A stretch of DNA of 64,000 nt from NCBI GenBank assembly GCA_902598735.1, contig CACKCM010000001.1, positions 62,001 through 126,000 on the forward strand. Reading direction: 5' to 3'. Source of the DNA: an uncultured Pelagibacteraceae bacterium (GTDB lineage: Bacteria; Pseudomonadota; Alphaproteobacteria; Pelagibacterales; Pelagibacteraceae). Every line of letters starts with the position of its first letter. The stretch's first letter is position 1. Positions 8,670-19,921 of this stretch are shown here, one piece after another. A program made the translations under genes and the position numbers. Below the pieces are notes generated by a model. The model was given only the letters and a program-made list of their open reading frames with translations, was not told where the DNA came from and did no database searches.

Positions 8670-9698
8670 TTAAAACGCTGTTTTAACACTTATAGTTCTT
8701 GTATCGTTATCTGTTCCAGATGAGTAACCTGAATTAGATGTACTCGCATCTTGGAATGCTAACGTTAATCCACCTACTGTGTAAGCAATGTTTATAGCTT
8801 TAGTTTCTTGTTCAACGATAGATGCTTCTGCATGTTTGTCAGACTCATATACGTTGTAAGAAATAGCTAATTCATCGTTTACTGCGTATGCAATACCTAG
8901 AACATCATCTTTATAGAATTCTTTTGTTCCATCTGTTTGCACTGGTGCATAAACTTTTTTCTGGTAACCAACAGATAATGGACCTAGTGGGAAAACTACA
9001 GCTCCTGTACCACCCTCTAAAGATTGGTTTGCAGTAGTTAAGTTATCATTAACATGGTAACCTAATGTAATTTTCATTCCGCCAAGTGGTGAATCACCAA
9101 TTATTGGAAGACCAGCTAATGGGATACCAACGTTAATTGATTCCGCGCTGTCCTTAGATTCATCATTTGTACCAGAGAAACCTTTTTCATTGTTAGTTTT
9201 ACCGTCAAGTCTTGGATAGTAAGCATAGTTTACAGAGATACCCGTTCCTAGAATATCAGCATTTGAGTAACCTAAGCTCATTGATCCATCCATACCAGCA
9301 CCAACGTCGTTTGTTGCTGCTATTGTACCTGAACCTGAACCGTTAGCTTCTTCGAAAGCTGTTGGTGTAATATCGTCAACTGCAGCTGCTGGGTCACCAG
9401 TGTTTGCTACTCTGAATGTTCCAAAACCAGTTGCAAGTGATAACGTATGGTCAGCTCCAGAGTCACCTAAGAACGTTCCGTCTGTTCCCATTTTCCATGT
9501 TGCTGTACCGAAGTCAGTATCAGTTGTACCAGTAAACGTTAGGTCTGTATTCATACCTATTGGGTTACCAGTTACATTGTCGATTTCTGACTGATATGTA
9601 GCTTGCATTGAACCAGTTACTGACATTTCACCTGCTTGCACAGACGTAAATGCGAATAACCCAGCAACAAAAGCTACGATTAGTTTTAATTGTTTCAT
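8670..9698 (-). CDS. Major outer-membrane porin-like beta-barrel protein
   Basis: Start MKQLKLIVAFVAGLFAFTSVQA (signal peptide) preceded by AAAGGAGAAAAT; Gly/Thr-rich alternating strands ending in ...TRTISVKTAF (terminal Phe); strongly biased composition. Confidence 0.85.
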   Translation of the reverse strand: MKQLKLIVAFVAGLFAFTSVQAGEMSVTGSMQATYQSEIDNVTGNPIGMNTDLTFTGTTDTDFGTATWKMGTDGTFLGDSGADHTLSLATGFGTFRVANTGDPAAAVDDITPTAFEEANGSGSGTIAATNDVGAGMDGSMSLGYSNADILGTGISVNYAYYPRLDGKTNNEKGFSGTNDESKDSAESINVGIPLAGLPIIGDSPLGGMKITLGYHVNDNLTTANQSLEGGTGAVVFPLGPLSVGYQKKVYAPVQTDGTKEFYKDDVLGIAYAVNDELAISYNVYESDKHAEASIVEQETKAINIAYTVGGLTLAFQDASTSNSGYSSGTDNDTRTISVKTAF

Positions 9699-9897
9699 AT
9701 TTTCTCCTTTTTGATTAAATATAAAATTTATATTTACATGGTTTTTTACATCGTTAGTTTGAGTTTTTCCTCTAAATACCAATAAAAACAATAATTATTT
9801 AATTAGTGTGGTAAATTTACAACATCCAAAAATTCCCCTAAAATAAAGGTTTTTTAGCTAAATTTGTAAAATTATTGTATGATACATAATTATCTAC

Positions 9898-10452
9898 ATG
9901 AGAATTCTAAATATTTGTAAAATAATAGTTATATTTTCACTCACTGCTACATTGGTCTCATGCGGTATGGGCGAAAAAGTAAAGAATATCAGAAAACCTG
10001 TTGATTTAAGAACACAACCTTTAGATCCTGATGAGAGGGCAAGAAAGAACATCCAAGAGGGAAGAGGAGTATCTTTAGGAAGTCTTGGTAATCAAAAAAC
10101 AACTTATGAATTTAGTACTTCAAACCCGATGTGGAGAGCATCTTTAGAAACTTTAGACTTTATACCTTTGTCTACTGTCGACTATTCAGGTGGAATGATC
10201 ATTACGGATTGGTATTCCGAGAATAGTAGTTCGCAGAATCAATCATTAAAAATTACTGTAAGATTTCTTTCAAACGAAATTAGATCAGATAGTCTTAAAA
10301 TTATTGTTCATAAAAAAGATTGCAAAACTGTAAACAGTTGTAATACGACAATTTTGCCAGAAACTTCTAAAATACAAATGGAACTACGTTCTGTAATTCT
10401 TAAAAAAGCTGCCTTACTTAATGAAGAGGGAAAGTTGAAAAAAAAAAAGTAA
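9898..10452 (+). CDS. DUF3576-family lipoprotein
   Basis: Lipobox LVSCG; conserved NPMWRASLETLDFIPLSTVDYSGGMIITDWY. Confidence 0.85.
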   Translation: MRILNICKIIVIFSLTATLVSCGMGEKVKNIRKPVDLRTQPLDPDERARKNIQEGRGVSLGSLGNQKTTYEFSTSNPMWRASLETLDFIPLSTVDYSGGMIITDWYSENSSSQNQSLKITVRFLSNEIRSDSLKIIVHKKDCKTVNSCNTTILPETSKIQMELRSVILKKAALLNEEGKLKKKK

Positions 10453-10462
10453 TCTATAAATC

Positions 10463-12976
10463 ATGGACCGTTATAATTATCTAGCTGTTGAAAAAAAATG
10501 GCAAGAGAAATCAACAGCAATGACTGTTCAAAGCGATAAGTCAACAAAAAAGTTTTATTGCCTTGAAATGTTTCCTTATCCGTCTGGAAAAATTCATATG
10601 GGGCATGTGAGAAACTACACAATTGGTGATGTTGTTGCACGATACAAATTTTTAAACGGTTATAATGTTTTACATCCTATGGGTTGGGATTCTTTTGGTT
10701 TACCTGCTGAAAATGCGTCAAAACAAAATAATTTACATCCTAAAAAATGGACAATGAAAAACATCACCACGATGAAAAATCAATTAAAATTACTTGGATT
10801 ATCAATCGACTGGAACTCGGAGATTTCCACTTGCAATAAAGAATATTACAAACACCAGCAGGAAATATTTATAGATTTTTATAATAAAGGTTTTGTGTCA
10901 AGAAAAGAAACATATGTAAACTGGGATCCAGTTGAAAAAACAGTCTTAGCAAACGAACAAGTTATTGATGGTAAAGGATGGAGATCAAATGCTGTTGTGG
11001 AAAGAAAAAAACTATCCCAGTGGTTTTTCAATATCACAAAACTATCAAATAATTTGTTAGAGGACCTTAATTCTCTTAAAGGGTGGCCTGAAAAAGTAAA
11101 ATTAATGCAAAAAAACTGGATTGGAAAATCCTATGGTTGTGAAATAGACTTTGAAATAGAAAATAGTAAAGAAAAAGTTAAAGTATTTACTACTAGACCA
11201 GATACAATTTTTGGAGCTAGTTTTTTAGCAATATCAATCGATCATCCTTTGAACAAAAATTTTATAAACGACATTAAATTTAAAAAATTTAAAAAGGAAT
11301 GTAATAAAACCGGAACTACTGAAGAAGCATTGGCAAACGCAGAAAAACTCGGTTTAAAAACAGATTTTATAGTTAAGCATCCTTTTGTTAAAGATAAAAC
11401 ACTTCCAGTTTTTTTTGCTAATTTTGTTTTAATGGACTACGGAACTGGAGCAATATTTGGTTGTCCGGCCCATGACCAGAGAGATTTTGATTTTGCAAAA
11501 AAATATAATCTTGAGATAGTCAAGGTTGTATCTGGTGGAAAAGAGAACTTAAACCAAGCTTATACAGGTGATGGGAAAATAATAAACTCTGATTTTCTTA
11601 ATGGACTAAATATAAATGACGCAAAAAAAAGGATAATTTCTGAAATAGAAAAAAAATCATTAGGCAAAACTAAAACTTTATTTAGACTTAAAGATTGGGG
11701 GGTTTCAAGGCAAAGGTATTGGGGATGCCCCATACCAATGATTTACTTAGAAGATGGAAGTGTTGTGCCAGTTGATAAGAGTGAACTCCCAATAGAACTT
11801 CCTGAGGACATAGACCTAAATTCTCAAGGTAATCCTTTAGATACACATATTAAATGGAAAAATACAAAACAAAAATCAACGGGTAAACCAGCAGTAAGAG
11901 AAACTGATACGTTAGATACATTTGTAGACTCGTCATGGTACTTTTTAAGGTTTTGTTCTCCTAATGAAAATGCTGAGCCTTTCGATTTAGAAAAAATTAA
12001 ATACTGGATGCCGGTCGATCAATACATTGGTGGTGTTGAGCACGCAATACTACATTTATTATATTCAAGATTTTTTATGAAGGCATTATCTAAGTGTAAT
12101 AAAGAAATAAAAATTAATGAACCTTTTAAAAACTTGTTTACACAAGGTATGGTTTGCCACGAAACTTATAGAGATGAAAATGGAAATTGGTTATATCCTG
12201 AAGAGGTGGAAAAGATAAGCAGTAGTAAAGTAATTAAAAAACTTGATAAAAGTAATGTAATCGTTGGGCCGCAAGAATCAATGTCAAAATCAAAAAAAAA
12301 TACAATTGATCCGGAAACGATGATAAAACAATATGGTGCTGATGCTATTAGGTGGTTTATATTATCCGATAGTCCGCCTGAAAAGGATGTCCAATGGTCA
12401 GATACAGGCGTTGCTTCAGCTCACAAATTTTTGCAAAGAGTTTGGAATTTAAATCATCTAATTTCAAAAAAAATAACAAAATCTTCTGATAAAACAAAAG
12501 AAAATGATTTTAAAATTAAAATTAATGAGTATGTAAAAAAAATAGACAATTCAATAAATACTTTTCGTTTTAATGTTTCAATTGCTTATTTTTATGAAAT
12601 ATATAAAATTTTTAAAGATTATAGCGAAACAGAAATAAACAGCAAAACATTAAAAGATAACTTAATAAATATAATGAAACTAATGATACCTTTCACTCCT
12701 CATCTTGCTTATGAATGTCTTGAGTTACTAAAATGTAATACTGTGAATAATTGGCCGGAAATTAATCAAAAATTAAAAATTGAAGATTTAAAATTGGCAG
12801 TTCAGGTTAATGGAAAAACTAGAGACATAATTAATATAAAAATGAACATGAGCCAGAAAGAAGTAGATCAAATTATTTTAAAACACTCGAAGGCTAAAAA
12901 ATTCATTAACAATAAAAAAATAATAAGAATTATATTTGTTAAAAATAAAATAATAAATTACATAATTCAAAATTGA
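10463..12976 (+). CDS. leuS: Leucyl-tRNA synthetase
   Basis: [37 protein letters not shown] motif; 837 aa. Confidence 0.99.
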   Translation: MDRYNYLAVEKKWQEKSTAMTVQSDKSTKKFYCLEMFPYPSGKIHMGHVRNYTIGDVVARYKFLNGYNVLHPMGWDSFGLPAENASKQNNLHPKKWTMKNITTMKNQLKLLGLSIDWNSEISTCNKEYYKHQQEIFIDFYNKGFVSRKETYVNWDPVEKTVLANEQVIDGKGWRSNAVVERKKLSQWFFNITKLSNNLLEDLNSLKGWPEKVKLMQKNWIGKSYGCEIDFEIENSKEKVKVFTTRPDTIFGASFLAISIDHPLNKNFINDIKFKKFKKECNKTGTTEEALANAEKLGLKTDFIVKHPFVKDKTLPVFFANFVLMDYGTGAIFGCPAHDQRDFDFAKKYNLEIVKVVSGGKENLNQAYTGDGKIINSDFLNGLNINDAKKRIISEIEKKSLGKTKTLFRLKDWGVSRQRYWGCPIPMIYLEDGSVVPVDKSELPIELPEDIDLNSQGNPLDTHIKWKNTKQKSTGKPAVRETDTLDTFVDSSWYFLRFCSPNENAEPFDLEKIKYWMPVDQYIGGVEHAILHLLYSRFFMKALSKCNKEIKINEPFKNLFTQGMVCHETYRDENGNWLYPEEVEKISSSKVIKKLDKSNVIVGPQESMSKSKKNTIDPETMIKQYGADAIRWFILSDSPPEKDVQWSDTGVASAHKFLQRVWNLNHLISKKITKSSDKTKENDFKIKINEYVKKIDNSINTFRFNVSIAYFYEIYKIFKDYSETEINSKTLKDNLINIMKLMIPFTPHLAYECLELLKCNTVNNWPEINQKLKIEDLKLAVQVNGKTRDIINIKMNMSQKEVDQIILKHSKAKKFINNKKIIRIIFVKNKIINYIIQN

Positions 12977-13440
12977 TGAAGTTTTACTTAGTTTTTTTCT
13001 TATTGATTGTCCTTCAAGGATGTGGTTTTCAAAAAGTTGATAGATCCATATACAATAACTTTGATGTATCAGAAATATCAATGTCAGGTGAAAAAAGAAT
13101 TAACTATAAATTAAAAAATGAACTTATTTTTTCATCTACAAAAAATAATCAAAATCTTCTTAAAATTGATATATCAACAACAAAAAATAAGAAAGTAAAA
13201 GACAAAAACATTAAAAATGAAATCACTAACTATACTATTAGTGTTACAGCTAGAGTTAAAGCTACATTATTAAATACAAAATCGGATTTTTCATTCACAG
13301 TAAGCACATCAGAAGATTATAAAGTAGAAGAAAAATATCTTAATACTATTAATAATGAAAAGAAAACAATGGATACTTTAATTATTAATTTGGCAGATAA
13401 TATATTGGAAGAATTGAGAGCTCGCTTAAGTGATTTATAA
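12973..13440 (+). CDS. lptE: LPS-assembly lipoprotein LptE
   Basis: Lipobox LQGCGFQ; position leuS-lptE-holA. Confidence 0.85.
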   Translation: MMKFYLVFFLLIVLQGCGFQKVDRSIYNNFDVSEISMSGEKRINYKLKNELIFSSTKNNQNLLKIDISTTKNKKVKDKNIKNEITNYTISVTARVKATLLNTKSDFSFTVSTSEDYKVEEKYLNTINNEKKTMDTLIINLADNILEELRARLSDL

Positions 13441-14425
13441 AAGTTACATAATTGAGAAAAATTTTGACTTGATAGATAAAAATATTATTTTATTTTACGG
13501 TGAAAATTTAGGATTAAAAAATGAGTTTAAAAACAAGATCAAAAAAAAATATAAAAAAAATAATTATGAATTGTTAATTTATGAGCAAGAACAAATTTTA
13601 AAAAATCCAAATTCTTTTATCAATGAGATCCAAAGCAAATCATTATTTCAAAAACAAAAAATTCTTTTTGTTAATAACGTTTCAGACAAATTTCTAACAA
13701 TATTTGAAGAAATTAAAAAAAAAACGGATAATGAAAAAATTTTTTTATTTTCTGAAATACTGGATAAAAAATCAAAGATTAGAGCATATTTAGAGACATC
13801 CAAAGATTTTGGCATAGTCGCTTGTTATGAAGATAATGAGTTGGGTATTAAGAAATTAATAAACAATAAATTAAGAGATTTCTCAGGCCTATCAGTACAC
13901 AACATAAATCTTATAGCTGAACATTCAAACTTTGATAGAAGTAAATTAAATAACGAAATTGAAAAAATAACAACTTTTTTTTTAGACAAAAATATCAAAA
14001 CAGAGCAGTTGGAAAAATTATTAGATACTAGAATTAACAAAAATTTTAACACGCTAAGAGATTGCGCACTATCTGGAAATAAAATAGAAACCAATAAGCT
14101 GTTAGCAGATACTGAAATAGAAGATGAAAAAAACTTTTATTATTTAAACTTAATAAACCAAAGATTGAATATGCTAAAAACTGTAAACGAAACAGCTAAA
14201 ACTTGCAGTTTGGAAATTGCAATTAATTCAATGAAACCGCCAATTTTTTGGAAAGATAAACCTGTTTTTATAGAACACCTAAAAAAATGGAGTAATAATA
14301 AGATTAGAAAAATACAGACGTCTACTTACAAAATCGAGTTGGAAATAAAATCAAATTCTACAATTAACAAAAACATTTTAATTAAAAAATTAATAGTTGA
14401 TATTTGTCAAGAAGCTAATGCTTAG
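13430..14425 (+). CDS. holA: DNA polymerase III subunit delta
   Basis: FYGENLGLKNEFKNKI..., synteny with leuS-lptE. Confidence 0.9.
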   Translation: MIYKSYIIEKNFDLIDKNIILFYGENLGLKNEFKNKIKKKYKKNNYELLIYEQEQILKNPNSFINEIQSKSLFQKQKILFVNNVSDKFLTIFEEIKKKTDNEKIFLFSEILDKKSKIRAYLETSKDFGIVACYEDNELGIKKLINNKLRDFSGLSVHNINLIAEHSNFDRSKLNNEIEKITTFFLDKNIKTEQLEKLLDTRINKNFNTLRDCALSGNKIETNKLLADTEIEDEKNFYYLNLINQRLNMLKTVNETAKTCSLEIAINSMKPPIFWKDKPVFIEHLKKWSNNKIRKIQTSTYKIELEIKSNSTINKNILIKKLIVDICQEANA

Positions 14426-15269
14426 TTAATAAATTTGAAATAAAATCGAATTGATCTAAATCTTTATATTGAATAGTAATTTTGCCAGAATTATTTTTTT
14501 TATTCATAATATTTACTTTTAAACCCAATATTTTTTCTATTCTTTCTTGAGTTTTAAGAATATTAGCATCTACGGATTTTTCTTTATTACTCCCTTTTTT
14601 TTGACGAGTTAAATATTCTACTTTTCTGGCACTATAGTTTTTTGAAACTATTTCTTCAGCAATATTAGAAGCGTTAGAAATTCCTATTAAAGGTCTTGCT
14701 TGTCCAGAGCTTAATGTTCCCTCCTCTAACATTGCAATAACATCAGAGGGTAGTGTTAATAACCTTAGAGTATTACTTATGTGACTACGACTTTTTGACA
14801 TTAATTTAGAAATACTTTCGTGATCGTAATTAAATTCTTCATTCAATCTTTTATATCCTTTTGCTTCTTCAATAGGGTTAAGATCGTCTCTTTGGATATT
14901 TTCAACTATCGCAACTTCTAATGACTCAACGTCTGATAAATCTAGTATTATAATAGGGATTTCGTGTAGACCAGCTCTTTGAGCTGCGAGCCATCTTCTC
15001 TCACCTGCTACTATTTCATATTTTCCAAGGCCTAATTTACTAGGTCTTACTGCAATTGGCTGAATAATCCCATTTTTCCTTATAGAATTAACTAATTCTT
15101 CAAGTTTTTCCTCTTTAAAATTTTGTCTCGGTTGGTATGGGTTTCGAGTTAAATCGGAGATAGAAGCCATATTATTTTGATTAGTTGGGGTTGCTTTTTC
15201 CTTAGGAGCTGTGTCCCCAAATAATGCAGATAATCCTCTACCTAAACCTTTCTTTTTTCCAGAATTCAT
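14415..15269 (-). CDS. parB: Chromosome partitioning protein ParB
   Basis: GLGRGLSALFGD; NPYQPR; VAGERRWLAAQRAG; IVENIQRDDLNPIEEAKGYKRL. Confidence 0.98.
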   Translation of the reverse strand: MNSGKKKGLGRGLSALFGDTAPKEKATPTNQNNMASISDLTRNPYQPRQNFKEEKLEELVNSIRKNGIIQPIAVRPSKLGLGKYEIVAGERRWLAAQRAGLHEIPIIILDLSDVESLEVAIVENIQRDDLNPIEEAKGYKRLNEEFNYDHESISKLMSKSRSHISNTLRLLTLPSDVIAMLEEGTLSSGQARPLIGISNASNIAEEIVSKNYSARKVEYLTRQKKGSNKEKSVDANILKTQERIEKILGLKVNIMNKKNNSGKITIQYKDLDQFDFISNLLTKH

Positions 15270-16063
15270 GCAGCACTTTCAATTTGGTTTTTTTTTAAAA
15301 ATTCTTCAGCCAATTTAAAATAAGACTTACTACCAACACAATTTTTATCATAAATTACACAAGGTAATCCATGAGAGGGCGCTTCAGATAAACGTACATT
15401 TCTTTGAATGACAGTCTGATATACTTTTTCTTTAAAATAATTTCTAGCCTCTCTATCAACCTCAGAAGAAAGTTTATTTCTTTTGTCAAACATTGTTAGT
15501 AAAATACCTCTAATCTTTAGACTTGGATTTAAATTTTCTTTTATGCGATCTATTGTTTTTACTAGTTGAGTAATACCTTCTAATGCAAAAAATTCTGTTT
15601 GAAGTGGTACCAACAATTCATCTGAGGCAACTAATGCCATTATAGTAAGTAAGCTTAAAGACGGTGGACAGTCAATAAAAATATTATCGTATTTTTTTAA
15701 TAAACCATCTTTTTTTGAATTCAAAATTTCTTTTAGTACAAATGCTCTGTTAGAGTCATTTGCAGTTTCTACTTCAAGACCAGAAAGATTTACATGAGAA
15801 CCTATTAAATCTAGATTTTTAATATCAGTTTTCTGAATTATATTTTCAATATTAGTTTTTTTAATTAAAAGATTGTAAACATTTTTATCTTCATCATTAT
15901 TGTTTTTACCTAGCCCAGTTGTTGCATTGCCTTGCGGATCCAAATCAATAACTAAATTAGTTTGACCCATAATGGACAGTGAAGCAGCTAAATTTATTAC
16001 GGTAGTGGTTTTTCCCACGCCACCTTTCTGATTTATGATTGCTAGTGTTGTAGGTGATGACAT
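15266..16063 (-). CDS. parA: Chromosome partitioning ATPase ParA
   Basis: NQKGGVGKTTTVINLA deviant Walker A. Confidence 0.98.
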   Translation of the reverse strand: MSSPTTLAIINQKGGVGKTTTVINLAASLSIMGQTNLVIDLDPQGNATTGLGKNNNDEDKNVYNLLIKKTNIENIIQKTDIKNLDLIGSHVNLSGLEVETANDSNRAFVLKEILNSKKDGLLKKYDNIFIDCPPSLSLLTIMALVASDELLVPLQTEFFALEGITQLVKTIDRIKENLNPSLKIRGILLTMFDKRNKLSSEVDREARNYFKEKVYQTVIQRNVRLSEAPSHGLPCVIYDKNCVGSKSYFKLAEEFLKKNQIESAA

Positions 16064-16681
16064 TTACTTGTTAATCTCCATCAAAATTATTTTTGAATCT
16101 TTATTTGTCATGCTGCTTTCTAATTTATAAGGGTATTTTTTTGTTTTAAAAGAATTTTTTATTTCTTCCTGTGCATTTTGACCCTTTAGAATCATTAATT
16201 TATGAGGTTTTTGGGCGATTTCACGTGAAACTTGTATTATTTGGTCTAATTTTTTAAAAGCCCTGCAAATTATAATCTCAGAATCTATAACTTCATCTCT
16301 TACATCTCCTAAAACTTCTGCATTTAAACTTAGTTCCTTAATTACACTCGTTAGGAACCTTCTTTTTACTGGTGATTTTTCGTATAATTTCACGTGAAAA
16401 GCCTTATTTTTATTGAATATTTCTACTACTAGACCCGGAAATCCTGCGCCAGTGCCAAGATCAGCCATGGAATTGAGGTTAAAATCAATAAACTTAACCA
16501 ATTGAGCAGAGTCAAGTATATGTCTATGCCAAATTTGATTTTCTGTGCTTTTAGAAATTAAGTTATAATTTTGATTTTCCTTTAAAACTAGATTTGTGAA
16601 CTTTTTAAGTTTTTCAATTGAATGATCACTAAAATTAAGACTCTTTTTAAGAATATTTATGACTTCAAGCTGCTGCATCAA
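16064..16681 (-). CDS. rsmG: 16S rRNA m7G527 methyltransferase RsmG (GidB)
   Basis: [23 protein letters not shown]; synteny with mnmG-parA-parB. Confidence 0.96.
   Translation of the reverse strand: MMQQLEVINILKKSLNFSDHSIEKLKKFTNLVLKENQNYNLISKSTENQIWHRHILDSAQLVKFIDFNLNSMADLGTGAGFPGLVVEIFNKNKAFHVKLYEKSPVKRRFLTSVIKELSLNAEVLGDVRDEVIDSEIIICRAFKKLDQIIQVSREIAQKPHKLMILKGQNAQEEIKNSFKTKKYPYKLESSMTNKDSKIILMEINK
16217..16232. promoter_or_regulatory. parS: parS-like ParB-binding site within rsmG
   Basis: GATTTCACGTGAAACT versus TGTTTCACGTGAAACA, 13/16, perfect 12-bp palindromic core TTTCACGTGAAA. Confidence 0.85.
16386..16401. promoter_or_regulatory. parS: Second parS-like site within rsmG
   Basis: AATTTCACGTGAAAAG, 12/16, perfect core TTTCACGTGAAA. 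Confidence 0.8.
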
Positions 16682-18546
16682 GCAGTGGCTTTATATCTAA
16701 GTTTTTTAATGTGTGAAAGAAGAATAATTATAGCTGCTGGCGTAACGCCATCAATACGAATAGCTTGACCAAGTGTTTTAGGCTTCACTTGAAGCAGCTT
16801 ACTCTTAATCTCATTAGATAGACCGCTGAGTTTTTCATAATCTATACCCTCAGGTATTATAACGGCCTCATCTTTTTTAAAAGATTCTATATCTTTGTCT
16901 TGTCTGTCCAGGTAACCCATGTAATGGGCGTCTGTTACAACTTGATTTTCAATAGACCTTGGAAAACTAGGAATATCAGGAAACACTTGCCTTATTTTTG
17001 CCATATTTACTTTTCGCTGACCCATAATCTCTAAACAAGATCTTTTTACTCCATCCATAGCAATTTTAATATCATATTTCTTAGCTTGATTAGGTGATAG
17101 ATAATTATTTTTTAGAATTGAATTAAGAGCCAAAATATTTTTTTTCTTTTCATCAAATATTTTTTTTCTTTCAGACTTCACTAAATTTAAATTGATCCCA
17201 AAATCAGTTAGTCTTTGATCCGCATTATCAGCTCTTAAAGTTAATCTATATTCGGCTCTAGATGTAAACATTCTATAAGGTTCTGTAACTCCTTTAGTAA
17301 TAAGGTCATCAATCATAACACCAATATAAGAAGTTGATCGATCTAAAATAAACTCCTGTTGATTTCGAATTTTTAAAGCCGCATTAATTCCTGCTATCAG
17401 ACCTTGTGATGCAGCTTCTTCATAACCTGTAGTTCCATTAATTTGTCCAGCGAGAAATAAAGAATTAATTTTTTTGGTTTCTAATGTTGCTTTTAACTCC
17501 CTTGGATCCACATAATCGTACTCAATTGCGTATCCAGCTCTCTTCATCACAACATGCTCTAAACCCTTGATTTTACTCAATATTTTAAGCTGAATCTCCT
17601 CCGGAAGTGAGGTTGATATACCATTTGGGTAAATAGTATTGTCCTTTAATCCTTCTGGTTCTAAGAATATTTGGTGTTTTTCTTTTTCTTTAAACTTAAC
17701 AATTTTATCCTCTATAGATGGACAATACCTAGGCCCTACTCCTTTTATGTTTCCTGAATACATAGCGCTTCGTGAAATGTTATCGCTAATAATTTTATGA
17801 ACATCATTATTAGTATAAGTCATCCCACATTTGATCTGCTTATTGTCGATCTTATTAGTCAAGAAAGAAAAATAGTAATGATCATCATCAGCAGGCTGCA
17901 TTTCTAAGTCATCGTAATTAATTGTGTCACCATCTAATCTAGGTGGTGTTCCGGTTTTTAATCTTCCAATTTGCATATTGAATTTTGCTAGTTGTTCACT
18001 TAAACCGGTAGATGGTTTTTCATCAAACCGACCAGCTGGTATCTGTGTTTCACCTATATGTATTAAACCATTCAAAAAAGTTCCCGTAGTAAGTATCAGT
18101 TCTTTAGTTCTTATTTCTTTACCGCTCTGACAAACGAACCCTATTACTTTGTTGTTATCAAATAAAAATTTTACTACTGGATCAGCTACGACTTCTAAAT
18201 TTTCATAATTTAATAAAATCTTTTGCATGTGCTCTTTGTAAAGAGCTCTATCTGATTGGGTTCTTGGTCCTTGCACTGCTGGACCACGACTTCTATTTAA
18301 TAATCTAAATTGAATACCTGATTTATCAGCCACTACACCCATTACACCATCTAAAGCATCGATTTCTCTCACAAGATGCCCTTTTCCAAGTCCTCCTATA
18401 GCGGGATTACAAGACATTTCACCAATAGTCTCTATTTTATGGGTAAAAAGAGCAGTATTTACGCCCATTCTAGCGGAAGCTGCTGCTGCCTCACATCCAG
18501 CGTGTCCTCCGCCTATAACCACTACATCATAGCATTGTTTTGTCAT
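16678..18546 (-). CDS. mnmG: tRNA uridine-5-carboxymethylaminomethyl modification enzyme MnmG (GidA)
   Basis: [43 protein letters not shown]. Confidence 0.99.
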   Translation of the reverse strand: MTKQCYDVVVIGGGHAGCEAAAASARMGVNTALFTHKIETIGEMSCNPAIGGLGKGHLVREIDALDGVMGVVADKSGIQFRLLNRSRGPAVQGPRTQSDRALYKEHMQKILLNYENLEVVADPVVKFLFDNNKVIGFVCQSGKEIRTKELILTTGTFLNGLIHIGETQIPAGRFDEKPSTGLSEQLAKFNMQIGRLKTGTPPRLDGDTINYDDLEMQPADDDHYYFSFLTNKIDNKQIKCGMTYTNNDVHKIISDNISRSAMYSGNIKGVGPRYCPSIEDKIVKFKEKEKHQIFLEPEGLKDNTIYPNGISTSLPEEIQLKILSKIKGLEHVVMKRAGYAIEYDYVDPRELKATLETKKINSLFLAGQINGTTGYEEAASQGLIAGINAALKIRNQQEFILDRSTSYIGVMIDDLITKGVTEPYRMFTSRAEYRLTLRADNADQRLTDFGINLNLVKSERKKIFDEKKKNILALNSILKNNYLSPNQAKKYDIKIAMDGVKRSCLEIMGQRKVNMAKIRQVFPDIPSFPRSIENQVVTDAHYMGYLDRQDKDIESFKKDEAVIIPEGIDYEKLSGLSNEIKSKLLQVKPKTLGQAIRIDGVTPAAIIILLSHIKKLRYKATA

Positions 18547-18588
18547 TCTTTGAATGTAAACGTCTAGATTAAGAATACAAGAAGTATT

Positions 18589-19917
18589 TTATTTACCGAT
18601 ACAGAAGTCTTTGAATATAGATCCAAGTATTTCTTCCACATCTACCTTACCGACGATGCTACCAAGATGTCGTGTAGCCATTCTTAGGTCTTCAGCTGCT
18701 AATTCTAAGTCTTTGTTTTGATCCTTTTTAAGAAACTTATCAATTTCTTTTAGGCAATCATTAAGCTTAACTCTGTGCCTTTCTCTAGTAATTAAAGCGC
18801 TATTATTAGATGTAAATTTTTTGCTTAACTTAGATTTTACCAAATCTATTAATTTATCTATATTTTTATTATTTTTAACTGAAGCTAAAACAGTATCAAC
18901 ATCGAATTTATGATTTTGCTTATCTGAAACATCTGATTTATTCAAAAGAATTATAGTATCTTTATTAACCATATTCTGTATTTCCTTGTTAATTTTTTTA
19001 GATGAATTATCGATGACTACTATATTTAAATCTGCTTCTTTTGATTTACCTAAAGCTAAAGAAATACCTTTTTTCTCAACTTCGTTTTTAGCTTCTCTTA
19101 TACCAGCAGTATCAGCTAGGATTACAGGGTATCCATCCAAATTTAAATAGGTTTCTATAACATCTCTAGTCGTACCAGCCTCATCTGACACAATTGCTAC
19201 TTCTCTTTTTGAAAGTAAATTTAGTAATGATGATTTCCCCGCATTAACTTCTCCTGTAATTGAAACCCTAAAACCGTCTCTAATTTTTTCTCCAACTTTA
19301 TTATCTTCAATTATTTTTGTAATTTCTGAATGAATTTCTTTAATTGATTTGTGTGCATCTTTTAGTACTTTTTCTGGAAGATCTTCCTCTGCGAAATCAA
19401 TTTTTGCTTCAATGAAAGCAAGTGATTTTATTATTTTTTCCCTCAGATCATTATAATAATTTGATGCATTGCCCTGAACTAATTTAACTGCTTGTTGTCT
19501 TTGTAGTTCCGTCTCGGAATGGATTAGATCTCCTATACTTTCTGCTTTTAACAAATCGATTTTATCATTTTGAAATGCAATTTTAGTGAACTCACCTGGT
19601 TCAGCTAATCTGCAGTTTTTTTGCTCGGAAAGTACTCTTAATAAAGCGTTTATTACTGCGTTACTTCCATGGATTTGTAATTCTGCTAGATCTTCTCCAG
19701 TATAGCTGTTTGGCCCGGGAAACCACAATAATAGAGCCTCCGGATCTATTACATTACCATTGTTAGGATTATAGAACTTACAAAAATTAACTTCGTTAGA
19801 CTTTATATCTTTAGACTTAGTCAAATTTTGACAAATCTTGAGTGTTTCACTGCCTGATATTCTAACGATAGCTATTCCAGAGGGTCCTCTACCCGAAGAT
19901 AAAGCATAAATGTTCAT
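18589..19917 (-). CDS. mnmE: tRNA modification GTPase MnmE (TrmE)
   Basis: GEVNAGKSSLLN, DTAGIR, C-terminal CIGK. Confidence 0.98.
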   Translation of the reverse strand: MNIYALSSGRGPSGIAIVRISGSETLKICQNLTKSKDIKSNEVNFCKFYNPNNGNVIDPEALLLWFPGPNSYTGEDLAELQIHGSNAVINALLRVLSEQKNCRLAEPGEFTKIAFQNDKIDLLKAESIGDLIHSETELQRQQAVKLVQGNASNYYNDLREKIIKSLAFIEAKIDFAEEDLPEKVLKDAHKSIKEIHSEITKIIEDNKVGEKIRDGFRVSITGEVNAGKSSLLNLLSKREVAIVSDEAGTTRDVIETYLNLDGYPVILADTAGIREAKNEVEKKGISLALGKSKEADLNIVVIDNSSKKINKEIQNMVNKDTIILLNKSDVSDKQNHKFDVDTVLASVKNNKNIDKLIDLVKSKLSKKFTSNNSALITRERHRVKLNDCLKEIDKFLKKDQNKDLELAAEDLRMATRHLGSIVGKVDVEEILGSIFKDFCIGK

Positions 19918-19921
19918 TGAG

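Noticed and set aside
9699-9791. N-terminal extension of the porin ORF
   Set aside because: The signal peptide and strong RBS place the start at 9698; the extension has no conserved character
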